Origin: Mangifera indica
Lineage: Eukaryota > Streptophyta > Magnoliopsida > Sapindales > Anacardiaceae
Direction of reading: 5' to 3'
Assembly: GCF_011075055.1 (NCBI RefSeq)
Contig: NC_058140.1
Coordinates: forward strand, 14,633,945-14,697,944
Length of the DNA: 64,000 nucleotides
Shown here: piece by piece, positions 27,201 to 38,900 of the stretch
How the letters are laid out: every line of letters begins with the position of its first letter
How positions within the stretch are numbered: the stretch's first letter is position 1
Position numbers and translations under genes: made by a program
The notes under the pieces: generated by a model
Database searches by the model: none
The model's input: the letters and a program-made list of their open reading frames with translations, nothing else
What the model was told of the DNA's origin: nothing

Positions 27201-28240
27201 AGCCTCAAGGCAGGCTTCCAGTGCAACAAACTCAAAAGGAAGAACCTTTGGTCCATCACGGTTCTCAAGACCTTGTTTCCCATCTGCCTTACCTTCCTCG
27301 TGTTGACCCTCATACTGTGGAAAACCTCCTGAAAATGTTGGAGGACTGGAATCTCTTGATTGTGGTTCTTCCAAATCATACAAATTTTTCCATTTTGAAT
27401 CATCTCCAGTGCCCTCCTACACAAAATATACCATTATAACATCATCAAGCATATACATAACAATCCAACAAACTTAACAACAAATTAATATAAATCAGAG
27501 TGAATGTAAAATTGAAGTTGAAGGCTTTGCAGCCCATTTAATCAATTGAGCATTCACATTTGAATCAAACAAATGCACTTTATGCAAGTAAAACAATCAG
27601 AAAACATATTTTACTGATATCCCTTTTAAGGATAAATTCATAACAATTTTCATATTTCAAAAGAGGGTTCTGATAAAACTGACACCAAAAAATATCTAGA
27701 ACACATCACAAAAGAGTGAAACAATTATAATGATAAAATATTTTTTTTTAAAAAGAAAACCTTAGCTTTAGTGGCCTGATAGTGGCACAAAATCCTCCTC
27801 TGTAATTCTTCAACAAAGGGAACAACAAAAGGGTCTCTAGAATTAAGCAACAGAACTTCCTGGGCTGTAATAATAGCCTTGATGTGCTCCAAATTTATAA
27901 CAATTGCCCGTTCTCGGCCCAACACAGTTGAAGGGTACGAGAGTTGCGGATCCAGGATCCGAAGGTCTCGCGCCGGCAGCCCCGTGCGGCGCATGATGGC
28001 GTGCTTTCCGGCCTCCACTACCTGGGCCTGCCCACTTGAATCAAGAAGCAGCCAGTGCCGAACCCCGGTTGGCTTCTTACGGAGACCAGCGGCTGTGGAG
28101 AGGGCCATGTTGGCAGAGACAATTGGAGGTCGGGCTGATTCCGGGTCATCATCGGGTTGCGTATGACCCTGTTTTGCATAAGGAGGGTGGTAGGTTCTCA
28201 TCGTACGGACTGCACGGTGTTGTACGCCGCTCTCACGCAA
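24228..28240 (-). CDS. MRS2/MGT (CorA-type) magnesium transporter
   Basis: Magnesium channel of the MRS2 branch of CorA; homologues form pentamers in plasma, vacuolar or organelle membranes. Six exons on the minus strand: 28240-27761, 27416-27177, 27069-26941, 26743-26592, 26506-26266 and 24515-24228, giving 509 residues. The N-terminal domain has HAIMRRTGLPARDLRILDP, YPSTVLGRERAIVINLEHIK and AQEVLLLNSRDP (about 80-140). The long helix region carries LPFEFVALEACLEA and KVRDELEHLLDDDEDMAEMY. The C-terminus has REYVDDTEDYINIMLD, a first membrane helix (about 441-461), the essential GMN signature at 462-464, and a second helix (about 480-503) ending in KHKRLLE. It most resembles the MRS2-3 (MGT4) type as I remember it. 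Intron 5 (24516-26265) is unusually long, 1.75 kb. Confidence 0.95.
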
Positions 28241-28879
28241 GGATAATTGGTTTAGTATGCTTTTCCGTGCTGTCTGAAGTTTTATAATTATACGTATTTC
28301 AATTTTTTTTTGGTAATTATTTTTTTTTTATTTTGTCTTATTTAATATGTCTATCAGTCTATGTATGGGATGAAAGTAAATTTTATAATTGAGAAATAAA
28401 TTAATTAATAAAGTAGATTATGTTGACAGGCTGACATTCCTAATCCTCCTCAAAAACATTTTCAAGAATTTGTCATACACGTCTTATCATATTTGATTTA
28501 AAAACAAACAATTTCCACAAAACAAGCAGTTCAGGTAGGCTCGGAGTCATTTTCCCCCAAAATTTAAGGAACTTCACCCACTAGAGATAATTTTATACAT
28601 GTACTTCTTTTACAAGGAACCTTTTCTACCATTTTGCAAGAATGTCTATGTGCATATATTTTGTATAAATAATTAATTAATATACAAAAGATGTGTCATT
28701 ATATAATTATATATTACTCAAGAGTATGTATACGTAATTTTATTGTTTTGAGTAATGGAAATCACTAATCATGTGGCTGCAATTCTCATCGGAAGAGAGC
28801 ATTTCTATTGAGAACAGTAGCTGCCTCAAATCCTGAAATACATGATCAAGTGAAGAGACATTCTTACGTAGGGAACCAA

Positions 28880-29210
28880 CATGCAGCATCCATGCAAGGA
28901 GGGTAGTCAACGTGCTGGGAGGACTGCAAGACTTAGTCTACACTGTTATTAATTTATTGTATATTTGTATTATTTGTTCATTATTCTTTCCTGCGATGTT
29001 GTTGGTTGTTTGACAAGGTCAATTTGTTTGCGATGTAAGCTGACTTGTTTTGTTTACGGTGTTCCATGTGCGGATTTTATGCTTCTTCTTCCCCTTGTAG
29101 TCTGGCCTATATATAGGACGTTAGTTCTCACTGAGTAAACTCATCTATATTTTCTCTTTAATGTTTCATTTTTGCATATTGCATACTTTCCTTGCTTCTC
29201 TTGTTCCCCT
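28880..29210 (+). mobile_element. Possible solo LTR or LTR remnant
   Basis: GCCTATATATAGGACGTTAG followed by CTCACTGAGTAAACTCATC looks like a TATA box and transcript start inside an LTR, and about 60 bp after the pyrimidine-rich stretch that follows, TTGGCATAAGGGT weakly resembles a primer-binding site. No matching second LTR, target duplication or coding interior is seen, so this is a weak call. Confidence 0.25.
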
Positions 29211-29279
29211 TTAATAGCTAGTTGGCATAAGGGTGGGAAGATGTCAGAGATGGTCGCACGAGAGGATAGAGAAAAAAAC

Positions 29280-29560
29280 TTAGAGGTGAGAAGAAAAACC
29301 ACTTTTCAAAATTTGAGATTGGGTTGAAATTGTCAATTTTTTTAAAATAGAAGATGTTATTAAATTATATATTTTTTATTATTACTAATAAAATGATAAT
29401 TTTACTTTTATAACTAACAAATTATTTTAACAGAAGTTTTATGAGTATATGAGTTTTCGAAACTTAACGGATGAAAGTTTGAGAATGAACTAAACCTTGG
29501 ATAGAAGTTTAAGAATGGATTAAATCTTGAGTGGAAATAAGTCTTTTGGCTTGTGAGCAA
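29280..29560. mobile_element. Partial foldback-family remnant
   Basis: The right end GAGTGGAAATAAGTCTTTTGGC resembles the reverse of the family end, with decayed TTAAGAATGGATTAAATC-like arms before it. The left end is not clear. Confidence 0.4.
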
Positions 29561-31179
29561 TTATTTATGGTGGGGGTGAGCGGATTTGGATACCTTGTAA
29601 AAATATTAAGAACCTGAACAAGTTGGTTTTTAAAAATAGGAATTAGAACTTGAAACCTATTAGATCAGTTCTAAGTAAAAACAGATCTTGTAAGTTTTAG
29701 GTAGGTTTTGGTTTCTATCCGGAACCATAATTCACCAAAAAAATGTCACTAGGATTTGAATGTTGGTTTAACTCCTTCATTATCTCTACCTCTCAACCAT
29801 AAAATCCTATGTAATTACTCATTTATTCTCTTCCCTTCTCTCATTTTCAAAACCCGCCTGGTAGAAATTATTCATTTCTTCTCTTCATTTCTCTCATTTT
29901 CAAACCCCACCTGGCAGAAAGTTTCGTTGTTTCTCACCATTACTCTTCTTAAACACAAACAGAAGTACACTCTTTTTACAAGCCTTCCCATTGCTGCTTA
30001 GACGTCACCCAACATTGTTAACAAAGTTGCAGACCCTCGGGACACTGTAAACATTATAGGCATTTTGAATACAATGTATTTCCCAAACATACACACATTA
30101 ATTTTTCCCCTTTTATCTTTATATTTTGGCTCTGGTTTTGGTTTCAGTTTCTTAGAAGTTAAAATTGAAACCGAAATCAAAACTGTCCGGTTCTATAAAT
30201 TGGAATTGAAACCTATCCTAAATAGACCAGTTTTTAGTAGGAATAGAAACCGAAAGTTAGGTACCAGGCAGTTCCGGTTCAATTTTTTTCTCACCCCTAA
30301 TTCATGGGTGATAAATTATTATTGTGACAAAATTATTATTGGAGTAGAAATTTGAGAAAGAATTGTTAATTAATTAATTTCAACTCTTGTCTTCAATAGT
30401 TTTGACAAGTCTGTCACTTTTGTTACACTACACCAAGCAACCTTCCAGTCAACACATTTATTCATATTTAAGTACTCTCTATCCTTTTATAGAAGTGTGT
30501 TGTGATTAGGCAATGAGATCATCTTGCTTCCGTTTAACGTGTAATCTGGAGTGCGTTATTATTTATTAATATATTAGATACCACATTTAATCATGATTAA
30601 TTATATGAATAATGCATTCAAATTGAAGTCAAATTAAGTCATATATAATAAATAAATGAAGAGAATAATAAATAAATGAAGAGAATAAATCATGGTCACC
30701 CACAATTTAAGGTTCGAAAGGGCGGTTCCAGGATATCAACGAAGACTCTTTATTATTATAATAATTATTTTTTATTAAAAATATTATTACGTAAAATAAA
30801 TTAGACAGTAGTTTGTTTGAAAATAAATGATGATTTTTTTAGTTGAAATTTAAAGTCGAAATACAACGCATGTGAGTTGAAAGTTTAAATAAAATTATAT
30901 GTATATATTTTTAAATATATAATTGAATAGTTAGATTTTGTATATTATGATATTGGATAATTTTAAATTAAAAATAAAATTTTACCTAATTATATTATAA
31001 TATATTATCTATATATGTAATTAGGGCTGATGTATAAACATGATAAAACTTTTTGAAAATAACTTATCTGGCACCTTGGCCATCCACAAACCATGGTTGC
31101 CAATAGTATTCAATTGTCAATTTCAAAGATTTTATCCATGTCCATGTACCCACGTATGGTATTGCCATGTGTTTAGGTG

Positions 31180-31499
31180 GCTGAGAAGTAATCGACAGGG
31201 AGAGTTAAATCGGGAGGGAGAGCCAACACCACCAAAAACAGCGTTCGCCATCTCCAACGATGGTTTGCAAACCCCAAGGGAGAAATTTTGATTTTTTAAA
31301 CTTTAGATGAGGAAAATTGTGAGATTTTCAAGCTGAAGGGTAAATGTAATAAAATTTTAGTTTTTTTTGTTAAATGACAATTTTATCCTTAACCTTAACT
31401 GAGATTTTTAATAGATAGGTGAGATATTTGGATTTTCAAACCTCACAAATATGACTTTAAAATAGCACCTAAACTTGAATGGGAAATAGTCCTCTGGCC
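31180..31499. mobile_element. Right part of a foldback element
   Basis: Ends in GGGAAATAGTCCTCTGGCC, the reverse of the family end GGCCAAAGGACTATTTCCC with one change, and before it shows the arm motif GAGATATTTGGATTTTCAAA. The left end is missing or rearranged. It replaces exons 9-11 of the shattered SCPL copy. Confidence 0.6.
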
Positions 31500-32041
31500 T
31501 TACTTTTTCTACGCACTAAAAAATTCAAACAAAAATTTTCATTTTTATGGGCGTAACGCTAAAAAAGGGAAATTAATTAAAATAAGTAGTCAGTTTGCCG
31601 TATAAACCTTTTTCGACAAGAATTTTTAGCTTTTACCTTTTTAAGCAAATCATATTTTTCATTTTTAAGCAAATCATATTTTTCATTTCAAAAATACCCC
31701 TCATCTTATATCTCAACCTTTACAGTATATTTCACAGCAGCTTTCGCAGATTAATCTCTTATATTTCAGAAGATACGTATTAAGTTTAATTTTTTTGTAA
31801 TGAATAAGATTATTTTTTTATATAATAATTGATTCTTATATATTTTTATACAATTACAAAATGATGGATATACTGAGCGTTTTCTCAAAACGGTGCGTTT
31901 GTTCAAACGGGTGCAAAAATATGCAAAATGGTGCGTGAAAGGGTACGGGTGCGTATAAAGGTGTGACAACGTTGAAGGGGTGTGGGTGCAGATTTGTGAA
32001 AGGGTGCAACAATTTGAAAAGAGTGCGTAAAGGGGTGCGAC

Positions 32042-32046
<5 letters not shown>

Positions 32047-32120
<74 letters not shown>
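32047..32120. repeat. (AT)n microsatellite inside the Mutator-like element
   Basis: A continuous TA dinucleotide run of about 74 bases, near the centre of the 31567-33089 element. Confidence 0.9.
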
Positions 32121-32126
<6 letters not shown>

Positions 32127-32169
32127 ATATATTATATTATATTATATTTTCTTATATTATAAAGGGGTG

Positions 32170-32780
32170 CATTTCTTGCGCCCCTTTATATATAAATAAA
32201 AGGGTGCGTAGAGGGCGCACCCTTTCCAAATTTGTTGCACCCTTCTATACACTCGCACCTGTTCTCGAACTCCTTTACACACAATTTCCAAATTGCCACA
32301 CCCTTTCCAAATTTGTCACACCCTTTCATGCACCCGCACCTCTTCATGCACCATTTCCAAATTGTTACACCCTTTCACACACTCACACTCACATCCGTTC
32401 CCGCACCCCTTCACGCACTACTGCACCCTTTCACGCACTCGTATCCCCTCAAGCACCCTTTCCAAATTGCTGCACCCTTTCACGCACTCTTTCCAAATTG
32501 TCGCACCCTTTCATGCACCCGCACCCCTTCCCGCATTGCACCATCGTTTCACACACCCGCATGCCTTCACGCACCATTTCCAAATTATCGTACCCTCTCA
32601 TGCACCCGCACCCCTTCACACACTTGCACCCATTCCCACACCCCTTCACGCACCATTTCCAAATTGCTGCACCCTTTCACGCACCTGCAACCCTTTCCAA
32701 ATTTTTGCCCCCTTTCACACACCCGCATCCTTTCACACATCATTTCGCACATTTTCGCACCGGCTCAAAAAAAACACACC
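32170..32780. repeat. CACCCTTTCACGCAC minisatellite
   Basis: Dozens of variants of a ~15-bp unit such as CACCCTTTCACGCACC, interspersed with TTTCCAAATTG. The complementary form, GGTGCGTGAAAGGGTGCG, occurs at 31880-32040 on the other side of the AT run, so the array is part of the inverted repeat. Confidence 0.85.
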
Positions 32781-34307
32781 GTTTTGAGAAAACACTCGGT
32801 ATATCCATTATTTTGTAATTGTATAAATTTATATAAAAATCAATTATTATATAAAAAATTAATTTGTTTTTCATCTGTAGATATTATTCATTACAGAAAA
32901 ATTAAGTTTAATACGTATCGTCTGAAATATAAGAGATTAATGTTGTGAAAACTACTGTAAAAACTGAGAAATTAGAAGAAGGGTACTTTTGAAATAAAAA
33001 ATATGATTTGCTTAAAAAGATAAAAACTAAGAATTTGTATCAAAAAAGGTTTACGCGACAAGCTGACTACTTATTTTAATTAATTTCTCGCTAAAAAATG
33101 GTTAAAACAAATATAGGACATATGTCAGTTTACCTCCTCGACTTGTAGAAGATCTTTTATGCATAGAGTGTTGTTCCGATCTGGAGCAACATAATTCCCC
33201 TCGCAAGTTCTTTTTGTTGACTTCCAAAAAAAACAAATTTAGATATGTATATTGTAAATTGAGAAATTTTAAGACAATTTTTGGGGAACACACCTTATAG
33301 AGTTCATCTGATATGAGTATGTTTAGCTGAGCAAACTGGACTCTTGCATTCGAGTATTTGTTATTATCCGTGACTGGGTTACCAAGCACGTAGCCCTGAG
33401 TACACCATCAAAATTATCCATATGCATTCTAATTTCTTTCTTTTGTTATAAAGTAGCCTAAAATGGTTTATAATTATCTTTAGTGATACGTGGACTTAGG
33501 CGGTAACTAATGCCACCGAATTGGAAGCGAAAGTGCTTCAAGTCCTCAACACTTCAGAATTCTCAAACTTATTTTAATTGTTTGTTAATGAGTAATCCCA
33601 ACTGAACTAGATTGTTACTTTTATAAGACCGAACTAACTACATCAAATAAAACAAATCCTGAATTAGAGTGTGTTATTATTGGCTGTATTTGGGATTTGG
33701 GTTTGAGTTTCCTCCAAATTTGATATTTTTTTACTTTGTAAAATTCAATTTTCCTTTAATATCTTCACCCATAAACAAAAGCTTAAAAGCTAACTCACTG
33801 AAACTATTGTATACTATGTCACTATTATTTTTCTTTGGAAGAGTGCACTATTATTTTTATATATGTATAGAGTTACAGTTTTTTTTTTTTTTGGAAATTC
33901 TAATATACTTGATTCTCAAGCTCAATAATTATGAAATTTACTATTTTCTAATAATAATTTAAGAGTTCACTGTTCTTCAAATAGTGCTTATGAAATTAGA
34001 TTCTTTAGAAGAGAAATCATGAAAATAGTCTCTTACAAAAAAAAAAAAATCATTTATTTGGTTGTATAAATGTGAAAAATACATTTATTTTTAATAATTC
34101 TCAACATTTACTTAAATTTTCGACTGTTTTTTAGTTTTAATAAACACAAAATAAAAACAAAATAGGGATGCCGGACTCATGATCTTATCCTCAACATGGT
34201 AAATGACATTAAATTCTCACCATACAAAACCAACTGCTTAATAACATGTCATCTTCTATTATATATATGACTTTGCGTTGCCAATATTATTATGACCAGG
34301 TTTAGTT

Positions 34308-35629
34308 GATAGACAAAAGTTTGGTATGATTAATTTTCAAAAATTCAAATAAATGTCTAAAAATTCTTTAAAACTATAAGTGTACTTTCACCATTATCTA
34401 GGATTTTACTTTTTTACCTGTCATAATTGCCCCTCTTATTTTTCAAAATATTGTTGTTACACCTTCACGAACCGAATTCTCTCTTTGCCTTGCCCCCATT
34501 TTCCTGTTGTTTCCCGTTTTCTTCTTATTCTTTCTACTGTTTTTTGACAAGATAAGCTTCTGAAATATCTGTTTTCTCTATTTAGAAACTATGGTTGGTT
34601 ATACTGTGAGATTTCATCTTATGGAATTTTGATTTTGGTGATGTGTTATACTGTTGGATGGGGTAAGATCAACAAACGCGTCTGTTATGTCTGACGCCAT
34701 TTATACCTGAGGATTTGCCGGAGACGTTCAATGAGAAGCTATGGGAGGCTTCTGGCTTCCTCCATTTTTTTGATGCTTAATATTCTCATGTTTCTGTTTA
34801 CAGACCATAACTTAAACAAATGAAGAAAAAAAAATATATTTTTTTGATCGTATAAAGGAGCCATGGTGGTTGGTTTGAACCTTGTAAATGCAAGATGCGG
34901 TGAATCTTAAAGAGAAATGGAAACGAAAAGCTACATATTATAAGCAAATGTTAATATAATTAACTCCATTGATTTGTAGTTTGTACAGTTTTCTTTTCTT
35001 CTTCATCTTATCCTTCTTGTTTCTTACTTTGTTTCTCAATTAATGGAGATGAAAAGATTTAGATTTTTTCAGTTGATTTGATTTGGATCTCATTATTTGG
35101 CCATGGCTGAAGGAGTATTTGATGATTATGACGGTGATCTCGTTCAAGGTTAATTTCTGGGTTCATTTTTCATATTTGTTACCAGGGATTCGAAGGTTTT
35201 GTTCGTATTTTCCTGTGTGGAAACGATGAACCTTTCAATCATTCATGGTGGCTTCTTCTCCCCATGTCAATTCAACTATTTTTCAGTTTGATTTGCTTTC
35301 AAATATTAATAAATGAGTAAAGCCCAAATGAAGAAATCTCACAGTAAAACCAACCATAGTTTCTAAAGAGAGAAAACAAAAACTGTCAAGAAAAACAATA
35401 GGAAGAATAAGAAGAAAATGAGAAATGGTAAGAAAAGGGAGCTAGGAAAATAAGAGTAATAAATAAAAATAAATAAAACCCTATATATCAGTTAAATAAT
35501 ATTTTTATTCTAATAACCAACTGATTTTTCTAACAATAACCCTTTATAGATAATTATTTAGATTTACACAAATTAATAGATAAAATTTTATCTATACACT
35601 AAACCTTTGGTGGGAAAAAGTCTTTTGGC
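34308..35629. mobile_element. Large foldback element with a host-like interior
   Basis: Right end GGTGGGAAAAAGTCTTTTGGC matches the foldback family. Inverted arms are clear at 34500-34620 and 35330-35440: both carry AGAAACTATGGTTGGTTATA or its reverse, next to a TTTTCTTCTTATTC stretch. The interior is less AT-rich and has two short protein-like stretches at 34694-34780 and 35103-35153. The left end is decayed and its position is approximate. Confidence 0.6.
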
Positions 35630-35906
35630 ATATTATTATTGATTTATACTGATTTACAACCCCCGAACGTAACAAGATTAATATAATTATTTCACAACCA
35701 AATTAACATAATCATTTCATTACAGAACTAATTTGTAAACTCAAGTAATGCAAAATTATTGGTAAATATTAAACTAAAAGTTAAAAGAAGGTAGCAGTGC
35801 ATAAGATTTATTTATTTCTCAAAAATCTATGAACTAGATTTTGTTCACCATGATAGGGTTGAATTATTTAATTAAATTAGAATAAAACGCCCATCAATAT
35901 TGATAA

Positions 35907-38900
35907 CTAGATGGGAAAATATGCCAACCATCGACTAATCATAGCCAAACATTCCTTAGGCTTGTACGCTGGAGCTGTGTGACCCCCTCCCTGTCAAACA
36001 CAATAAATTTTTATAATTCAATTAAATTTGATTGATTAAAATATAATAAAAAATAAAGATGTGATTTTCCTCTAGAGTATGCTTGCCTTCACAGTCGTGT
36101 ATGTGAAACTGGACGGAATTTCATAATCCTGTCTTGTGTACCTACATAGAACAGTATGTATACATAGTTTATGATACAAAATATACAAACAGTTAAAAAT
36201 TTATTAACTAAATTATGTGTAAACATTTTTTAGTACATATAATTAAATACACGAATTATGCATTATTATGATTTGTATACTTAATTGTGAGTTTAAAAAA
36301 ACATATACATATAGTAAAAGTTTTAGAAAATAACTGACCCGGCAACTTGCCCATCAACAAACCATGGCTGCCAATCATATTGAATTGTCAAATTCAAAGA
36401 TTTTATCCATGTCTGTGTACCCACATATGGTATTATCATGTCTTGATCACCACTGCATGTGCTTGGAGAAACTAAATTAATACTTACTTTGATTGAGTAC
36501 TAATATTAAAATAATCAATCACAGATTTAAAATTGTATATATTTTTACCTATAAATGAGAGCTCTATATCCCTTTGTGATAAGATATCGATGATACTCTA
36601 TAGTAGATATGACATCTTCTGAGTAAATTAAAGACTTATTACATCTTACCCACTTCTCTATGGTCCCCTGATAATTATAATTTTCAAAGTTAAGTTTATA
36701 CTTACATTTATATAAGAATTAGTTGTTGAATTTTTATACCTCTCTTACATGAAGAGCTTTTTGGACAATTTTATCATTAGCCCATATATAAGAATAAATG
36801 TGGCTATAATACTGAAAAAAAAAAAAAGTTGGTCAGAAGTAATTTAAATAACTTGGTTTAATTAAAAGATTAAGTGGATGTAAGAGATTTACCCGACACC
36901 ATGGCTCAGGGGAAGCTCGACGCAAGGACAGAAAATATTTAGTATCCTCTATAAGAATGCTTGAATCCCACTTTAATGTTTTTGGTTTTGGGGATAAAAA
37001 AGCACACGCAGGTTCCAATATGTGTTCCATATTCACTTTTTCTAAACACTAAACAAAAAAAAAAAAAAATTATGGCTGTAACATTAAAAAATGATATATC
37101 TATATCTTTAGAAATTAAAACAAATTTGGACATATTTCACTTTACCTCCTCGACTCGTAGAAGATCTTTTATGCATAGTGTGTTGTTTGGATCTGGATCA
37201 ACGTACTTGCCCTTGCAATTTCTTTCTGTCGACTTCCAAAAAAAATTAAAATTTTTGAGTGAATTTTTTATTATGAGAGAGCTGTAAGTCAGAAATTTTC
37301 GCCAAGTCTGTAATTTATATGTAAATTGCATTTTCAATATTAATTTGGGCAATAAAAATTGAAACCATAGGTTCATTTACCTTCATTTACACTCGGGTAT
37401 ATTTTATAAATTCTGTATATTCATGGAGAACAAATCATTACAGATTTCTACTTAATCAAATTTAATAAATTCTGCATGTGGGAATGTTGACCATACAACG
37501 ATGGAAGAAATAGAATTACGGTTATGTATATTTTAAACTGAGAATTTTTAAGACAAATTTTGGGAGAACACACCTCAAAGAGTTCATCTGATATGAGTGC
37601 ATTCAGGTGAGCAAACGGAACTCTTGCATTCGAGTCTATGTTTTCATCTGTAACTGGGTTGCCACTCACGTATCCCTGAGTACGCCATCAAAGCTATCAA
37701 TGTGCATTCTAATTTCTTTCATTATAAAGTAGGTAAAAATGGCTTAAATATTGTTTAAATGGTGTAAAGTTTGTATTCGTACATGTCTTAATTACATGAC
37801 AATTAAATGCCATCACAAACATTTATCATTATATATTATTATTTTTATTTGAAATAGTGCTAATTTCACTTACAATAAACAGTATTTTGAGTGTTAATAA
37901 TAATATATTATTATATAATTAATAATTATTTTATTTTTAATTAAAAATTTTAATTATACATTGATACAATATTATTTTATATCTAAATTGATAATCAATA
38001 CAAGTACATAATTTTATTGTTTTAACTATTTGTTTGACTGTTAATTATTACCAGTGAGAAATTGGGTTTTAAATACACAAAAATAATATATATAATTTTA
38101 CATACAAATAATAATATATCATTATATGATTGAGTATTATTTTATTATTAATTTAAAAATTAAAATTATTTAATTATATATTAATATATTATTATTTATA
38201 CATAAAATTATATATATTATTTACATAGGTAATACTATTCTTTAGAACAACACAAAACTTTCATCAAATGAACAAAAAATTAAATTGTGGGATCATTACT
38301 TTTAGATTCATCATTGGCTCAATTCCCGCTTCATTACCTGCAATAAAATAAAAAGCAATTTAATAGCGGTGCGATACGAAAAACCAACTTTTTCACCAAA
38401 TTTCTATCTTTTTCATGAAAATATTTGCTAACAATTAAACAGCAAATAATAATAATAATAATAAAAAGAGATAAGAAAAAATATAAAATAGTTTTCTTGG
38501 TGTCATGCAATATACAATGCGTTTCCAAGAGTATAGACAGGTATATCAATTAATTACCTTCCGATATTTTCTTTGCAATTATCGGAACAATTTTTCCACC
38601 ATAGGAATCTCCAGTAATATAAAGGGAATTTGCAAGAAACTCTGGGTGACCTATAAGCCACTACAAAACCGAAAAAAGGACAAGTAGAGAGTGTAATGGC
38701 CTGAAGATAAAAATTTAAGAACCGACGTTGTATTAACTTATTAGAAATTATATATTTAAAATATGTTTGTATGTTTTGAGCTTCAGACCTCTGCTTATAT
38801 ACAAGCTCAGTAGACAGAACGGGGGCGATGTGGGACTTCAGGTCACAACACATCCGCCTATCGCTATCGTGTTGATAACGTGTTATAAACAGTCTAACAG

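Larger units (their letters stand above)
28241..30780. other. Intergenic region with repeat remnants
   Basis: Contains the magnesium transporter promoter next to 28240, a partial AT-rich MITE-like copy (about 28657-28745), an LTR-like stretch (about 28880-29210) and a partial foldback copy (about 29280-29560). A short duplication AATAATAAATAAATGAAGAG lies at about 30645-30684. No coding exon recognised. Confidence 0.5.
31567..33089. mobile_element. Non-autonomous Mutator-like element with long inverted repeats
   Basis: Long terminal inverted repeats of over 300 bp: the left begins GGGAAATTAATTAAAATAAG and the right, reversed, begins GAGAAATTAATTAAAATAAG. An exact 9-bp duplication GCTAAAAAA flanks it (31558-31566 and 33090-33098). 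In the related introns at about 37068 and 47627 the same site is continuous, so the insertion is confirmed by two empty sites. The interior has no transposase; it holds GTGCG/CGCAC minisatellite arrays on either side of an (AT)n tract. The long frames at 32204-32948 are open in all three frames only because the short repeat unit contains no stop. Confidence 0.9.
31055..34310 (-). pseudogene. Shattered SCPL gene copy (fragments of exons 7, 8 and 12)
   Basis: Three pieces of a serine carboxypeptidase-like gene lie in the right order on the minus strand. Exon 7 (33395-33294) and exon 8 (33220-33134) are open and have proper splice borders; they start GYVLGNPVTD and STKRTCEGNYVAPD. An exon 12 piece (about 31167-31066) keeps PYVGTWTWIKS and WQPWFVDGQ but its donor site is lost. 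Exons 1-6, 9-11, 13 and 14 are missing, so the catalytic Ser and His are gone. Sequence at about 33850-34310 matches the upstream region of the complete gene at 35907-41314, and the 3' flank near 30770-30890 matches the 3' flanks of the other copies. A Mutator-like element (31567-33089) sits in the intron between exons 8 and 9. Confidence 0.85.

Noticed and set aside
27879..28287. Plus-strand frames opposite the first exon of the magnesium transporter
   Set aside because: Antisense shadows of the GC-richer coding exon.
32204..32948. Long overlapping open frames on the plus strand, His/Pro/Phe-rich, up to 238 codons
   Set aside because: They run in all three frames through the CACCCTTTCACGCAC minisatellite, whose unit simply lacks stop codons. 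They lie inside a Mutator-like element and have no domain.
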